DNA of 8,985 bases from an uncultured Ellagibacter sp. (lineage in GTDB: Bacteria > Actinomycetota > Coriobacteriia > Coriobacteriales > Eggerthellaceae): positions 1 through 8,985 of the forward strand of contig CAKTSW010000035.1 in NCBI GenBank assembly GCA_934613165.1, in the 5' to 3' direction. Position numbers and translations under genes: made by a program. The notes beneath the pieces are model-generated. The model was given only the letters and a program-made list of their open reading frames with translations. It did not search any database and had not been told where the DNA came from. Shown here piece by piece: positions 1-6,200 of this stretch (within the stretch, counting starts at the first letter, position 1; the number at the start of each line of letters is the position of its first letter).

Positions 1-1448
1 GTGTAGATGGAGAGTACCTCTCGATCGGCGATCTCCTGTGCACTGCGCCCGCGCGAGAGGGAGGCCATCACCTCGGCTTCGCGCGCCGAAAGCTGGCATC
101 GTGCGGCCACGGCGGCGCACTTCTTGTCCCATTGGCCCGATTCCCGGGCGCCTCCCCCGACGTCTTCTGAAGCGTCAGCGGTCTCGTCGATGGGCAGAAG
201 CAGGCTGTTGATCTGCTTTTCCGAGAACACGAACAGCACGTCGACGAGCACCGCGACACCGATCACCGTGATGACGACCCGCATGAAATCGTCGCCGAAC
301 CGCGTGCTCTGATATGCCATCGCGAGCGCCGCTGCGGCAAGGGAGCCGCCCGAAAGCGCCGCGTTGCCTAGCGCCACGACGCGCACCGCGTTGGCCTTCC
401 ATTGATAGACCAGGTAGTAGAGCATCGACCAGACGACCATGTTGTAACACGAGCAGATAATCCAGCCCAACGAGGCGACGGCGGTCGAGCGCAGCGAGAA
501 CATCGACACCACGACGATGAGCAGCGTCAAGCCTCCTGCGGCGATCGAGTAGAGCTTTCCGAAATCGTCGCGGCTGCCGCGTGCGAGCAGCATGGCGAGG
601 GCGATGCCGGCCAGGACGAATATCTCGACGAATTGCGCGACGGCGGTGCTTGAAACGCTTACCGTCGGCGGCATGCCGATGAGGATGTAGGAGCGGATAA
701 GCTCAAGCGCGGTCGAGCACAGCCCGATGGATAGCAAAAGCACGCCGAACTTTCGGGGAATGGGGACCTCGCTTGTGAGCACCTGGGTTTCCCCTCGCAC
801 GTTTCTGCTGCGCAGACTGAAGAAGAACGCCGACAAAAGCGGCAGCATGATGAAGCATACGCTTGCGACTTCGTTCGGGCATCCGTTCAGCACGAAGAAC
901 ACCATGATCGAGAAGAGCTCGCTCATGGCAATCGTGTAGAGCGCTCGATGGGGTGCGAGCGTGCCGAAGAGAGCGGCCGCGCGCATGAAGAGCGTCGTTG
1001 TGCCCGCGCCCGAGAGGATGCATCCTCCGTAAAAGAGGTACTGATTGGGCAGGATCTCCTCTCGCGTTATGACGATGAGCAGCGTTCCCAGGCACGCGAT
1101 AGCGGCTCCGGCATAGGTGAACGCGTTTTTCGCCACGATCTTCGAGGCCCGCTTCGAAAACACAGCGAACAAAAGCAGCGTCACGACACAGGCGGCGAGA
1201 TGGACCATCATGAGGTTTTCCGAGCGCACGCTCGTGTCGGTGTCGTGCAGCCAGAACGCTCCCGAGAATCCGATGGTGTTCCAGGCGATCCAACATCCAA
1301 GTCCCAAATAGGTAAGTCCCGGCACTTGGCGGTCTATCGATGCAAGCGCGGTGCTTCCGCGCAAAAGCCAGGAAGGCTTCTTCGCGGTTTTGCCCGTATT
1401 CGGCTGGTTCGTCGCGGCTTTCCCCGAAGCCTGCTGCGTCTGCTTCAT
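1..1448 (-). CDS. LuxR-family regulator with about 12 membrane segments (partial, C-terminus off left edge)
   Basis: This is a putative membrane-embedded one-component transcription regulator. Reading the minus strand from 1448 gives 482 open codons with no stop before the window edge. Hydrophobic stretches at about residues 44-66, 79-97, 108-126, 137-164, 169-190, 194-212, 233-259, 265-290, 299-319, 322-350, 352-378 and 387-408 suggest 12 membrane helices. After a polar linker (about 410-450) comes the start of a LuxR/GerE helix-turn-helix (LSAREAEVMASLSRGRSAQE, 453-472, then IADREVLSIYT). The window ends inside this domain, so the recognition helix and stop are missing. Four in-frame ATGs lie at 1472, 1463, 1454 and 1448. 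I chose 1448 because GGAGGGG sits 6 nt upstream of it. The gene is divergent from the reductase operon. Proteins of this architecture are abundant in Eggerthellaceae and often lie beside molybdopterin oxidoreductases, so control of the neighbouring operon is likely but inferred. The ligand is unknown. Confidence 0.88.
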   Translation of the reverse strand, partial: MKQTQQASGKAATNQPNTGKTAKKPSWLLRGSTALASIDRQVPGLTYLGLGCWIAWNTIGFSGAFWLHDTDTSVRSENLMMVHLAACVVTLLLFAVFSKRASKIVAKNAFTYAGAAIACLGTLLIVITREEILPNQYLFYGGCILSGAGTTTLFMRAAALFGTLAPHRALYTIAMSELFSIMVFFVLNGCPNEVASVCFIMLPLLSAFFFSLRSRNVRGETQVLTSEVPIPRKFGVLLLSIGLCSTALELIRSYILIGMPPTVSVSSTAVAQFVEIFVLAGIALAMLLARGSRDDFGKLYSIAAGGLTLLIVVVSMFSLRSTAVASLGWIICSCYNMVVWSMLYYLVYQWKANAVRVVALGNAALSGGSLAAAALAMAYQSTRFGDDFMRVVITVIGVAVLVDVLFVFSEKQINSLLLPIDETADASEDVGGGARESGQWDKKCAAVAARCQLSAREAEVMASLSRGRSAQEIADREVLSIY

Positions 1449-1510
1449 GAGCATCCCCTCCATGCTTTTCATGAACGGGCCAATTCTAACGCGAATGGTT
1501 TCGTTTTATC

Positions 1511-1527
1511 TAGTCATTGACTGACTA
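1511..1527. repeat. Inverted repeat TAGTCA-N5-TGACTA, candidate operator
   Basis: Perfect 6-bp arms TAGTCA (1511-1516) and TGACTA (1522-1527) flank a 5-nt spacer, TTGAC. The repeat lies in the divergent region, nearer the regulator gene. Its two-fold symmetry suits a dimeric regulator, and it could serve autoregulation of the LuxR-type gene. Binding is inferred from symmetry and position only, and 6-bp arms can arise by chance. Confidence 0.35.
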
Positions 1528-1541
1528 TCGATTGCCAAACG

Positions 1542-1555
1542 AATAGTTAACTATT
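1542..1555. repeat. Perfect 14-bp palindrome AATAGTTAACTATT, candidate operator
   Basis: The sequence is identical to its own reverse complement over 14 bp, centred between 1548 and 1549. It is AT-rich in a high-GC genome and lies in the divergent promoter region, which makes it the best candidate regulator binding site here. If TATAGT at 1583-1588 is a -10 element, the palindrome centre would lie near -46 relative to transcription start. That is close to where activators commonly bind, but the placement rests on an unproven promoter. Confidence 0.45.
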
Positions 1556-1582
1556 GTCTATGCAGGGAAAACGCCTCCTTCC

Positions 1583-1588
1583 TATAGT
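1583..1588 (+). promoter_or_regulatory. Possible -10 element (TATAGT) for the rightward operon
   Basis: TATAGT differs from the TATAAT consensus at one position and lies 67 nt upstream of the first plus-strand gene. No good -35 hexamer is found 16-18 nt upstream (the sequence around 1560-1566 is a poor match). If it is used, the promoter probably depends on an activator such as the divergent LuxR-type protein. The call is tentative. Confidence 0.3.
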
Positions 1589-1595
1589 GAGCGCC

Positions 1596-1619
1596 ATGAA
1601 CTTTGACGTCTGCGGGTAA
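1596..1619 (+). CDS. Possible seven-codon leader ORF (MNFDVCG)
   Basis: ATG at 1596 opens a seven-codon frame that ends with TAA at 1617-1619. The stop falls in the loop of the hairpin at 1610-1631, so a ribosome on this ORF would melt the left arm. It has no clear Shine-Dalgarno sequence. If transcription starts from the TATAGT at 1583-1588, the start codon would be almost at the 5' end, as in leaderless actinobacterial mRNAs. A role in translational attenuation is speculative, and such a short ORF can occur by chance. Confidence 0.2.
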   Translation: MNFDVCG

Positions 1620-1631
1620 GAGGGCCCGCAG
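1610..1631 (+). promoter_or_regulatory. Leader hairpin just upstream of the first operon gene
   Basis: CTGCGGG (1610-1616) and CCCGCAG (1625-1631) form a perfect 7-bp GC-rich stem with an 8-nt loop. A T/G wobble at 1609/1632 could extend it. It ends about 10 nt before the Shine-Dalgarno AGGGGGA (1641-1647), which is 7 nt from the ATG at 1655. There is no T tract, so it is not a normal terminator. It could stabilise the 5' end or modulate translation. Confidence 0.35.
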
Positions 1632-1654
1632 GACGAGAAGAGGGGGACGAACAC

Positions 1655-2458
1655 ATGAAACTCAGCGAGAAGCGCTTCCCTAAATTCGACGCGCCCGCAA
1701 GCTTCGAGGCGTATGCGGAAAAAGGAGCGACCGTCGAGCAGAACCGCGACGGCCAAAGCGCGCGAAATGCTCTTAACGGCGAGGGCGCCCGCACGTGCGG
1801 CGCGTCGAATTCGCGCACCTACGAGGAGGCGCTCGACGCGGTGATCACATGCATCGGCGCGCAGAACTCCCTTCGCGAGATTCTCTACAAAACGCTCGTG
1901 TTTTGCGGAGAGCCCCATGAATTCACCGAAGTCGAGGACTTCATCGCAGCAAGCGACGAGGTCGTTTACAGCCATGTGATCCAAACGCCATTCGAGCTCA
2001 TCGGCATGCTCGTGCGCGCAGGCGGGCTCGAAGAGACGCTGCTCGATGCGGCGGGCGAGCCTATCGCGCCCGAAACGCTCGATGAGCTTTCTCGCGACGA
2101 GCAGGACGACCTTGTCGCCACGTATCGGATCGATGCCACGGCGGCGGGACGCGCGGCGGTCGGGCTTTTGGCCCCTGAGCGTCGCCTCGAAGCGCAGCTC
2201 GCGCAAGACCCGCACCGCGCGGATACGTTTTGGGCTCTCATCGAGTTCTGCGAAACCCCGCGCACGTTCCCGGAAATCAAAGAATATTTCAACGCCACCC
2301 CCGAGTTCGCCCACGACGTGGTGGCACATTCGCACCAGCTCGCGCCCGACTTCTACGTCGACAAGCTCGACAAGGCCGGAGCGCTTGTTTGGAGGGGGGC
2401 CTGGGTCGCGACCGACGCAGGCAAATCGCTGCTCGAAGCCCATAAGGCTTCCTGTTAG
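1655..2458 (+). CDS. Uncharacterised protein with two similar winged-helix-like halves
   Basis: I do not recognise this 267-aa protein. It looks cytoplasmic, with no signal peptide or membrane segment. Residues 74-127 and 189-246 resemble each other: each has a hydrophobic helix, then FC-(G/E)-(E/T)-P-x-x-F-x-E-(V/I) and later an (R/K)AG(G/A)L(E/V) segment. Each half ends in a T-x-AG-(R/K) stretch (about 161-167 and 253-258). This points to an internal duplication, and the helix-helix-wing pattern resembles tandem winged-helix or MarR-like domains, though no DNA-binding role is proven. The first 70 residues are polar and probably disordered. Start: ATG 1655 has AGGGGGA 7 nt upstream. It lies 58 bp upstream of the catalytic subunit on the same strand with no terminator between them, so it is probably co-transcribed. 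It could be a regulator, an accessory maturation factor or an adaptor. Confidence 0.85.
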   Translation: MKLSEKRFPKFDAPASFEAYAEKGATVEQNRDGQSARNALNGEGARTCGASNSRTYEEALDAVITCIGAQNSLREILYKTLVFCGEPHEFTEVEDFIAASDEVVYSHVIQTPFELIGMLVRAGGLEETLLDAAGEPIAPETLDELSRDEQDDLVATYRIDATAAGRAAVGLLAPERRLEAQLAQDPHRADTFWALIEFCETPRTFPEIKEYFNATPEFAHDVVAHSHQLAPDFYVDKLDKAGALVWRGAWVATDAGKSLLEAHKASC

Positions 2459-2478
2459 CGCTCTCTATCTGTAAGCGT

Positions 2479-2514
2479 GAAAAAAGAAGAGGAAAGAAAG
2501 AAGGAGGAGGAAAG
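2479..2514 (+). promoter_or_regulatory. 36-nt purine tract containing the ribosome binding site of the catalytic subunit
   Basis: Every base from 2479 to 2514 on the plus strand is A or G. The tract ends in AAGGAGGAGG (2501-2510), which gives AGGAGG 9 nt or GAGG 6 nt from the GTG at 2517. It would be 18 nt or more from the in-frame ATG at 2529. This spacing decides the start in favour of GTG. The unstructured, repeated SD-like stretch probably supports strong translation of the large subunit. Confidence 0.6.
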
Positions 2515-2516
2515 CT

Positions 2517-5500
2517 GTGTCTTTGACTATGTCGCGCCGCTCGTTTATGAAAGCGGCAGCCGTAACCGGAGCGGTTGGGGCGCTGGGCTTGGGCTCGGCG
2601 CACAATCTGACGCACAGCGACAAAGCTTGGGCCGATGACGACGTCCAAGAGGTCCGCACCTCGTGCCGTGCATGCATCGCCAACTGCGGCGTCATCGCCA
2701 CGGTGCGCAACGGGCGCGTCATCAAGCTGAAGGGCGATCCCATCGACCCGATGTCGAAGGGCCGCATCTGCCCGAAGGGTCTGTCCGGCGTGCAGGCGCT
2801 TTACCACCCGAATCGCAACAAGTACCCCATGAAGCGCGTGGGCGAGAAGCCCGGCAACAAATGGGAGCGCATCACCTGGGACGAGGCGGCGAAGACCGTC
2901 GCCCAGGCGCTCATCGACATGCGCGACAAGACCGGCAAGCACGGTCTGCTCACCTCGACCGGCGGCGGTGGCAACCCGCAGTTCTTCAGCCCGCCGCGCT
3001 TCCGCAACTTCTGGGGCGCGGGCAACGTCTTCGAGCCCGGTTGCGCGCAGTGCTACCTGCCGCGTAACTACACCATGCCGCTCGTGAACGGCCTGGGCGA
3101 CACCTCGATTGCCGACTCCGGGTGCTCCGAGCTCTACAAGCCGGCGCGCTACGGCGGCATCACCGAAGCGTACGTCATCTGGGGCACGGGCCCGTCGTGG
3201 CATTCGCCTTCGACGTCCGGCCGCTGCGTGGCCGAGCTGCGCGCGAACGGCTGCAAGACGGTCGTCGTCGACCCGCGCTTCAACGCCGACGCCTCCAAGG
3301 CCGATGTGTGGCTGCCCATCAAGCCCGGCACCGACATGGCGATGATGCTCGGCTGGATGCACTACATCATCGAGAATAAGCTTTACGAGAAGATCCCCGG
3401 GTACGAGGACTTCTGCGAGCAGTGGACGAACCTGCCGTTCCTCGTCGACCCGCGCGACGAAGTGAGCCTGCCTCCCGTCGCCGAGGACATCACCAAAGAC
3501 GGTCAGCTTCTGCGCGCCTCCGAGGTGTTCTCCGACGTCACCGCCGACAACGAGGGCTATGTGTACTTCGATACGGAAAAGGGCGCGGTCACCAAGGCCT
3601 TCGCGCTCGGCCCCGACAACGACGGCACCTACCACCCGCAGCTGTTCGGCACCGTCGATGTGGCGCTCAAAGACGGCACCACGATTACCTGCAAGACGGC
3701 GTTCCAGGCCTACAAGGACCGCTGCGAGGCATTCGACCTCGATACCGTTGCCAAGATCACCGGCTGCCAGAAGGAAAAGATTATCGAGGCCATCGAGATC
3801 TACTGCTCAAGCCCGCATGGCGGCATCTCCCTCGGCGTGGCGACCGATATGTACCCGGGCTCGGCCCAGGCGGCTATCGGCGCTGCGGCGCTCGACTGCA
3901 TGACGGCGCACCTGTGGCATCCGGGCTGCCCTGCGAACAAAGTGGGCGGCGAGGGTTCGAAGGGCCTTTCCTCCGCGGAATCCACCATCTTCCCCTCGGG
4001 CTTCATCGGGGAGACCGCGTACAACTTCATGGACGACGAAGCGGTTCTCGAACGTTTGGGCTACGCCGAGCACAAGGGCTTGGGCGGCTGGATGCACAGC
4101 CATATCCCGACGATCCTCTCGGCCATCCTCACGGGCGAGCCTTACCAGCCCAAGGTCTGGATCGAGCGTTCCGGCAACAAGATGGCCGCTCTCGGCAACT
4201 CCTCGTCGTGGGTCGACGCCTTCCCGAAGTTCGACCTGATCGTGCACGGCTACATGTACCCGACCTCCTTCACCACCGAAGCGGCCGACATCGTGTTCCC
4301 GGTGTGCGAGTGGCTGGAAAACGCCTTCGCGCAGAACCGCCTGAACGTGAACCTCATGCGCAAGCCGGTCACGAACCTGTTCGAGGCGGCCGACGAGATC
4401 ATGATGTGGGGCAAGATCGCCGAGGCGATGTCCGACCCGACGTCCGATCTTTACGATGCGAACATGGAAGCTTGCATGGACGCCGACAAGATCGGCAGCC
4501 CCATGGTCCCGCCGTATTGGAAGACCATCAACGAGTACTGGGATTGGGTCGCGACCCAGGGCGGCGACCCGAGCGTCACCACGATGGAGCAGGCCAAGGA
4601 AGTGTTCCCCGAGGAATGGGCGACCGACGACGAGTACTGGGGCGGCACGACCTACGACGGTTACTGCAAGGTGAACGCGGGCGGCGGCGCCGGCGGCAAG
4701 AAGGGCGACCTCGCGGCGGCTGCGGCCGACGACGGCAAGGTCACCTACACCGGCTTCTCCACCTGCGCCTCCGACATCAAGGACGACCCGAAGAAGTGCG
4801 GCCCGTACGCCGACACCATGCTCTACATCGGCCGTCACGGCAAGGAGAAGTTCGAGATGCCCGCGGCGCTCGTGGACTACAACCCCATGCCGTACTACTT
4901 CGAGCCCGAAGACCAGACGAACTTCGGCGACGAGTACCCGCTGCGCCTCACCGAAGGCCGCATCCCGTACTACCACCACGGCACGCTGCGCAACAACCCC
5001 TACCTGCGCGAGCTGTACCCGGCGCCCGAGCTGTGGATCAGCCCCGAGAACGCCGAGAAGTACGGCATCAAGGACGGCGACTGGGTCAACATCAAGTCGC
5101 CCCGCACCGATGGCTTAGACGTGTTCCGCGACATCACCACGGGCGTGGACAAAAAGACGACGCTCGCCAAGAGCAAAAACGCCGCCGACGGCCCGTCCGA
5201 GTTCGCGCCAGGCGAAGAGCTCACCGCGAACGGCCAGTCGGTCGTCAAGGACGGCATCTACGGCGTGGCGCGCGTGACCAAGGGCATCGCGGAAGGGTCC
5301 GTCTACATGGAGCGCTTCTGGAACCCCGAGTTCCTGGAAGACGGCTCCGACGGCCGCAAGTCGTGGACGACCGAGAACATGAACGTTCTCACCAAGAACA
5401 CGGGGTACTTCAACCCCGAGTTCGGCACCTACACCCTGCGCGGCATCCATGTGAAGGTCGAGAAAGCCGAGAAGCCCGAGGGCGTGTGGTACGACCCGAC

Positions 5501-5564
5501 CGACTTCGAGCCCTGGATGCCCGAGCCCACTGACTTCACGGGAGGAGCGTTTTACCAGTCATGA
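2517..5564 (+). CDS. Tat-exported molybdopterin oxidoreductase, catalytic subunit (DMSO reductase superfamily)
   Basis: This 1015-aa protein is the catalytic subunit of a complex iron-sulfur molybdoenzyme, with a GTG start. It has a Tat signal (SRRSFMK, residues 6-12), a hydrophobic stretch and a likely cleavage site after AWA (37-39). A [4Fe-4S] site is formed by Cys50, Cys53, Cys57 and Cys85 (CX2CX3CX27C), followed by PKG. Cys176 or Cys179 in GCAQCYLPRN is in the right area for the metal-ligating thiolate. The VDPRFN/PIKPGTD segments (251-273) bind the cofactor, and a C-terminal dinucleotide-binding domain begins near residue 807. It is longer than DmsA or PsrA (about 750-815 aa), in part through a Gly/Ala/Lys-rich segment at about 719-745. 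From memory, Eggerthellaceae catechol dehydroxylases share this size and the WTN-x-PFLV segment (about 303-310). It should act on the outer face of the membrane with the ferredoxin and anchor encoded next. The substrate is unknown. Confidence 0.93.
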   Translation: MSLTMSRRSFMKAAAVTGAVGALGLGSAHNLTHSDKAWADDDVQEVRTSCRACIANCGVIATVRNGRVIKLKGDPIDPMSKGRICPKGLSGVQALYHPNRNKYPMKRVGEKPGNKWERITWDEAAKTVAQALIDMRDKTGKHGLLTSTGGGGNPQFFSPPRFRNFWGAGNVFEPGCAQCYLPRNYTMPLVNGLGDTSIADSGCSELYKPARYGGITEAYVIWGTGPSWHSPSTSGRCVAELRANGCKTVVVDPRFNADASKADVWLPIKPGTDMAMMLGWMHYIIENKLYEKIPGYEDFCEQWTNLPFLVDPRDEVSLPPVAEDITKDGQLLRASEVFSDVTADNEGYVYFDTEKGAVTKAFALGPDNDGTYHPQLFGTVDVALKDGTTITCKTAFQAYKDRCEAFDLDTVAKITGCQKEKIIEAIEIYCSSPHGGISLGVATDMYPGSAQAAIGAAALDCMTAHLWHPGCPANKVGGEGSKGLSSAESTIFPSGFIGETAYNFMDDEAVLERLGYAEHKGLGGWMHSHIPTILSAILTGEPYQPKVWIERSGNKMAALGNSSSWVDAFPKFDLIVHGYMYPTSFTTEAADIVFPVCEWLENAFAQNRLNVNLMRKPVTNLFEAADEIMMWGKIAEAMSDPTSDLYDANMEACMDADKIGSPMVPPYWKTINEYWDWVATQGGDPSVTTMEQAKEVFPEEWATDDEYWGGTTYDGYCKVNAGGGAGGKKGDLAAAAADDGKVTYTGFSTCASDIKDDPKKCGPYADTMLYIGRHGKEKFEMPAALVDYNPMPYYFEPEDQTNFGDEYPLRLTEGRIPYYHHGTLRNNPYLRELYPAPELWISPENAEKYGIKDGDWVNIKSPRTDGLDVFRDITTGVDKKTTLAKSKNAADGPSEFAPGEELTANGQSVVKDGIYGVARVTKGIAEGSVYMERFWNPEFLEDGSDGRKSWTTENMNVLTKNTGYFNPEFGTYTLRGIHVKVEKAEKPEGVWYDPTDFEPWMPEPTDFTGGAFYQS

Positions 5565-6196
5565 GCCGCTATTGTCTAGTTGTTGACCTCGACCGTTGCT
5601 TCGGTTGCCATGCCTGCGAAGTGGCATGCAAGAACGAGAATGGCATCGCGCTCGGGGAATATTGGAACCGCGTCATCCAGGTGGGGCCGCACGGCACCTT
5701 CCCGGATCTGGAGCAGTACTGGCTGCCCGTTCAGTGCCAGCAGTGCGAGGACGCTCCGTGCGTGCACGTGTGCCCGACGGGCGCGAGCTATCGCGACGCC
5801 GAGGGCAAGGTGCTCGTCGACAAGGAGAAGTGCATCGGCTGCAAGTACTGCATGATGGCCTGCCCTTACGGCGTCCGTTCGTGGAACGTGGCGGAAAAGG
5901 CCGTCGAGAAGTGCACGCTGTGCGGGCATCTGACGGCGGCGGGCGAAGAGCCCGCGTGCGTCGCCTCGTGCTGCGCGTCCGCTCGCTTCTACGGCGATCT
6001 GGACGACCCCGACTCCGACGTGTCGAAGGCGATCGCCGCGGCCGATTCTGACTCGGTGCATTCGCTCAAGGACGTCGGCAACAAGCCGGCGACCCGCTAT
6101 ATCCTGTCGAGCAAGATCTCGGCCTGGCACGACGTCGACGAGATCTCGCCGGCATCCGACAGCGCCGACCCCGCGTGGTTTGTGAAGGAGGCGTAA
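5561..6196 (+). CDS. Ferredoxin-like electron-transfer subunit with four [4Fe-4S] sites (DmsB/PhsB type)
   Basis: This 211-aa subunit passes electrons between the membrane anchor and the molybdenum subunit. Four cysteine groups are visible: C13/16/19/23, C59/62/67/71, C91/94/97/101 and C118/121/133/137. This is the standard DmsB/NrfC/PhsB pattern for four cubane clusters, and the length is typical. It has no signal peptide, as usual for this family, whose members are exported by Tat together with the catalytic subunit. Its ATG overlaps the catalytic gene's stop by 4 bp (ATGA, 5561-5564), which indicates translational coupling and equal stoichiometry. The C-terminal 60 residues are acidic and lack cysteines. 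The assignment as the partner of the preceding gene is very safe; the physiological direction of electron flow is inferred to be towards the catalytic subunit. Confidence 0.95.
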   Translation: MSRYCLVVDLDRCFGCHACEVACKNENGIALGEYWNRVIQVGPHGTFPDLEQYWLPVQCQQCEDAPCVHVCPTGASYRDAEGKVLVDKEKCIGCKYCMMACPYGVRSWNVAEKAVEKCTLCGHLTAAGEEPACVASCCASARFYGDLDDPDSDVSKAIAAADSDSVHSLKDVGNKPATRYILSSKISAWHDVDEISPASDSADPAWFVKEA

Positions 6197-6200
6197 GAGC

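Larger units (their letters stand above)
1449..1654. promoter_or_regulatory. Divergent intergenic control region between regulator and reductase operon
   Basis: This 206-bp region separates the minus-strand regulator from the plus-strand operon and must hold the promoters of both, unless they start further upstream. It is visibly more AT-rich around 1500-1560 than the flanking genes. It contains two inverted repeats (1511-1527 and 1542-1555), a TATAGT hexamer at 1583-1588, a seven-codon ORF at 1596-1619 and a 7-bp hairpin at 1610-1631. I found no convincing -35/-10 pair with normal spacing on either strand. That would fit an activator-dependent promoter, but the fit is inference. Confidence 0.6.

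Noticed and set aside
703..1296. Arg/His-rich frames on both strands within the regulator gene (703-1296 minus, 948-1520 plus)
   Set aside because: The 482-codon minus-strand frame gives 12 hydrophobic segments and a LuxR HTH. The others are shadows of it.
1547..2443. 298-codon minus-strand frame opposite the unrecognised gene at 1655-2458
   Set aside because: The plus-strand frame has a good ribosome site, balanced composition and internal repeats. The minus-strand frame is Arg-rich and would run through the divergent promoter region.
2289..3635. 448-codon minus-strand open frame opposite the catalytic gene
   Set aside because: Composition is Arg/Ala/Val-rich antisense of a real gene with no recognisable motif or ribosome site. 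The same applies to the 390-codon frame at 3807-4979.
3422..5533. 703-codon plus-strand open frame inside the catalytic gene
   Set aside because: It is out of frame with a clearly coding gene, is extremely rich in Arg, Gly, Pro and His, and shows no domain. It is a GC-bias shadow.
2517..5564. Naming the enzyme as DMSO, nitrate, thiosulfate/polysulfide or arsenate reductase
   Set aside because: The family is certain, but length and active-site region do not single out any of these, and substrate names in this superfamily are unreliable without phylogeny.
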